Made by a program: the position numbers and the translations under genes. A stretch of 64,000 nt of DNA from Rugosimonospora acidiphila (lineage in GTDB: Bacteria; Actinomycetota; Actinomycetes; Mycobacteriales; Micromonosporaceae), in contig NZ_BAABJQ010000004.1 of the NCBI RefSeq assembly GCF_039543385.1, forward strand, positions 124,001 through 188,000, in the 5' to 3' direction. How positions within the stretch are numbered: position 1 is the first letter of the stretch; every line of letters starts with the position of its first letter. Shown here in pieces: positions 62,989 through 64,000 of this stretch. The notes under the pieces are model-generated. The model did no database searches, had not been told where the DNA came from, and worked only from the letters and a program-made list of their open reading frames with translations.

Positions 62989-63333
62989 CTACGCGGGCTC
63001 CGGGGCCAGCCGGATCAGCAGGTCCTGCCGGTTGAGGGCGGCCAGGATCTCGTTGACCACCCGGGCGTCCTCGGTGAGCGTCCGCACCGCGCCCCGCTCG
63101 CCGCGCCCGTCCCGACGCAGTACGAAGTAGTGCACGGCGGCCCGGACCTTGGCGCGGTCGGCGGCGCTCGCCCGCATCGTCTCGGTGACGAGGCCGCCCA
63201 GCACCTCGGTGATCCGCTCGGCCAGCATGACGTCGCCGGGTCCTCGTGCCGCCCGAAGGCCGGCGAGGTTCCCGTCGAGTTGACGGAGCAGTACGTCCGT
63301 TTCATGCCGCGATCCGCGCGATGCCCTGATCAC
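62989..63333 (-). CDS. Hypothetical helical protein upstream of lhr
   Basis: Unrecognised 114-residue protein. It is almost all helix: VLLRQLDGNLAGLRAARG, then ERITEVLGGLVTETMRASAADRAKVRAAVHYFVLRR and EDARVVNEILAALNRQDLLIRL. No membrane segment or Cys. GGAAGG lies eight bases before the GTG. It is divergent from lhr across a 168-base gap. Confidence 0.62.
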   Translation of the reverse strand: MIRASRGSRHETDVLLRQLDGNLAGLRAARGPGDVMLAERITEVLGGLVTETMRASAADRAKVRAAVHYFVLRRDGRGERGAVRTLTEDARVVNEILAALNRQDLLIRLAPEPA

Positions 63334-63501
63334 TGGGGATACCTTCCGTACGGTGACGATTACGTCACTCTTCGTCGCCGGTGCGTCGAACCTACTTGAT
63401 TGCCGGATATGACGGCAAGTCTGAAGCGGCGTACACACGGAAGATTCCGCCATTAAGCGGACGCGGGCCGGCCTGTCGTACCCGCGAGAGAGTATTGACC
63501 C

Positions 63502-64000
63502 GTGTTCAACGAATTCGGGCCGACGACGAGCGCGTGGTTCCAGTCCGCGTTCGCCGGTCCGACGGCTGCGCAGGCCGGTGCCTGGCGCGCGATCAGCGCC
63601 GGACACAACGCGCTGGTGGTCGCGCCGACCGGATCGGGCAAGACGCTCGCCGCTTTCCTGTGGTCGCTCGACCGGCTCGCCACCACGCCGCCGCCGGAGG
63701 ACCCGACGCAACGCTGCCGGGTGCTCTACATCAGTCCGCTCAAGGCGCTCGCGGTGGACGTCGAGCGCAACCTGCGCACCCCGCTCACCGGCATCCGGCA
63801 GGCGGCCCACCGCCTCGGGCTCGAACCGCCGGACATCACCGTCGGCATGCGCACCGGCGACACCCCGGCCGACGAGCGCCGCGCCTTCGTCAAGCACCCG
63901 CCGGACATCCTGATCACCACTCCCGAGTCGCTGTTCCTGTTGCTCACCTCGTCGGCACGGGAGTCGCTGGCCAGCGTGGAGACGGTGATCGTCGACGAGG
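63502..64000 (+). CDS. lhr: ATP-dependent helicase Lhr (5' part, cut by window end)
   Basis: The first ~166 residues of a large SF2 helicase. FNEFGPTTSAWFQSAFAGPTAAQAGAWRAI precedes Walker A APTGSGKT (~38-45), then the Lhr motif YISPLKALAVDVERNLRTPL, ITVGMRTGDTPADERRAF, ITTPESLFLLLTS and VIVDE at the edge (motif II). Lhr is a ~1500-residue DNA-repair helicase in actinobacteria, induced by DNA damage in mycobacteria. GAGTAT lies six bases before the GTG, a leaderless start. Confidence 0.93.
   Translation, partial: MFNEFGPTTSAWFQSAFAGPTAAQAGAWRAISAGHNALVVAPTGSGKTLAAFLWSLDRLATTPPPEDPTQRCRVLYISPLKALAVDVERNLRTPLTGIRQAAHRLGLEPPDITVGMRTGDTPADERRAFVKHPPDILITTPESLFLLLTSSARESLASVETVIVDE

Overview
The window is a very GC-rich actinobacterial chromosome segment. 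Gene order and protein families point to Micromonosporaceae (Micromonospora/Actinoplanes-like); that assignment is an inference from gene content, not a database result. It is mostly conserved core chromosome and follows the order known from Mycobacterium and Streptomyces: DUF3710-dut-DUF3093-DUF4193-cei-suhB-sigA, then sigB-ideR, nrdR/nrdJ-lexA, hflX-dapF, miaB-rny-recX-recA. Lineage-specific cargo sits between these blocks. I see no rRNA, tRNA, CRISPR array, insertion sequence, prophage or biosynthetic cluster.

Layout. 0-8 kb: dUTPase, conserved DUF genes, inositol-phosphatase-like SuhB and the principal sigma factor SigA. 8-14.8 kb: a DEAD/DEAH helicase, a TRIC channel, DUF3039, a pseudouridine degradation pair (psuG and a PfkB kinase) and an HhH-GPD repair protein. 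15-20 kb: an XRE/DUF397 pair, two tiny adjacent genes, DUF1206, a methyltransferase and D-aminoacyl-tRNA deacylase. 19.8-26.7 kb: SigB, a likely sulfurtransferase-deacetylase-acetyltransferase operon (sseA-acuC-pat) and IdeR. 26.9-32.5 kb: lipoprotein, LhgO, acetyltransferase, two TetR regulators, an NAD(P)-binding protein and a nucleotidyltransferase. 32.6-38 kb: class II ribonucleotide reductase, NrdR, an SOS-controlled LysM protein and LexA. 38-48 kb: a membrane protein with an Arg/Gly/Asp repeat tail, HflX, malic enzyme, DapF, a dioxygenase-like protein, DUF349 and MiaB. 48-54.6 kb: RNase Y, RecX, RecA, DUF3046, a cyclodeaminase/cyclohydrolase-family protein and FolD. 54.6-64 kb: acyl-CoA dehydrogenase, UdgX, small membrane genes, a leader-peptide-plus-hairpin region before a ribbon-helix-helix protein, a MocR regulator beside a PNPOx-GNAT fusion, LysE, an orphan response regulator and the start of Lhr.

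DNA repair and nucleotide supply dominate: dut, HhH-GPD, nrdRJ, lexA, recAX, UdgX and Lhr. Control elements can be read directly. A perfect SOS box lies between the LysM gene and lexA. recA has a PafBC-type (RecA-NDp-like) promoter and no SOS box, and two DnaA boxes lie upstream of it. Many genes show a -10 hexamer 6-7 bases before the start codon, the geometry of leaderless mRNAs.

No wholly new multi-gene system stands out. The strongest leads are: a FolD lacking its catalytic lysine next to a stand-alone cyclohydrolase-family gene; a 200-bp base-for-base identity between sigA and sigB; a leader peptide with a hairpin before the ribbon-helix-helix gene; DnaA-box-like pairs upstream of both recA and nrdR; and the absence of miaA from its usual place beside dapF.
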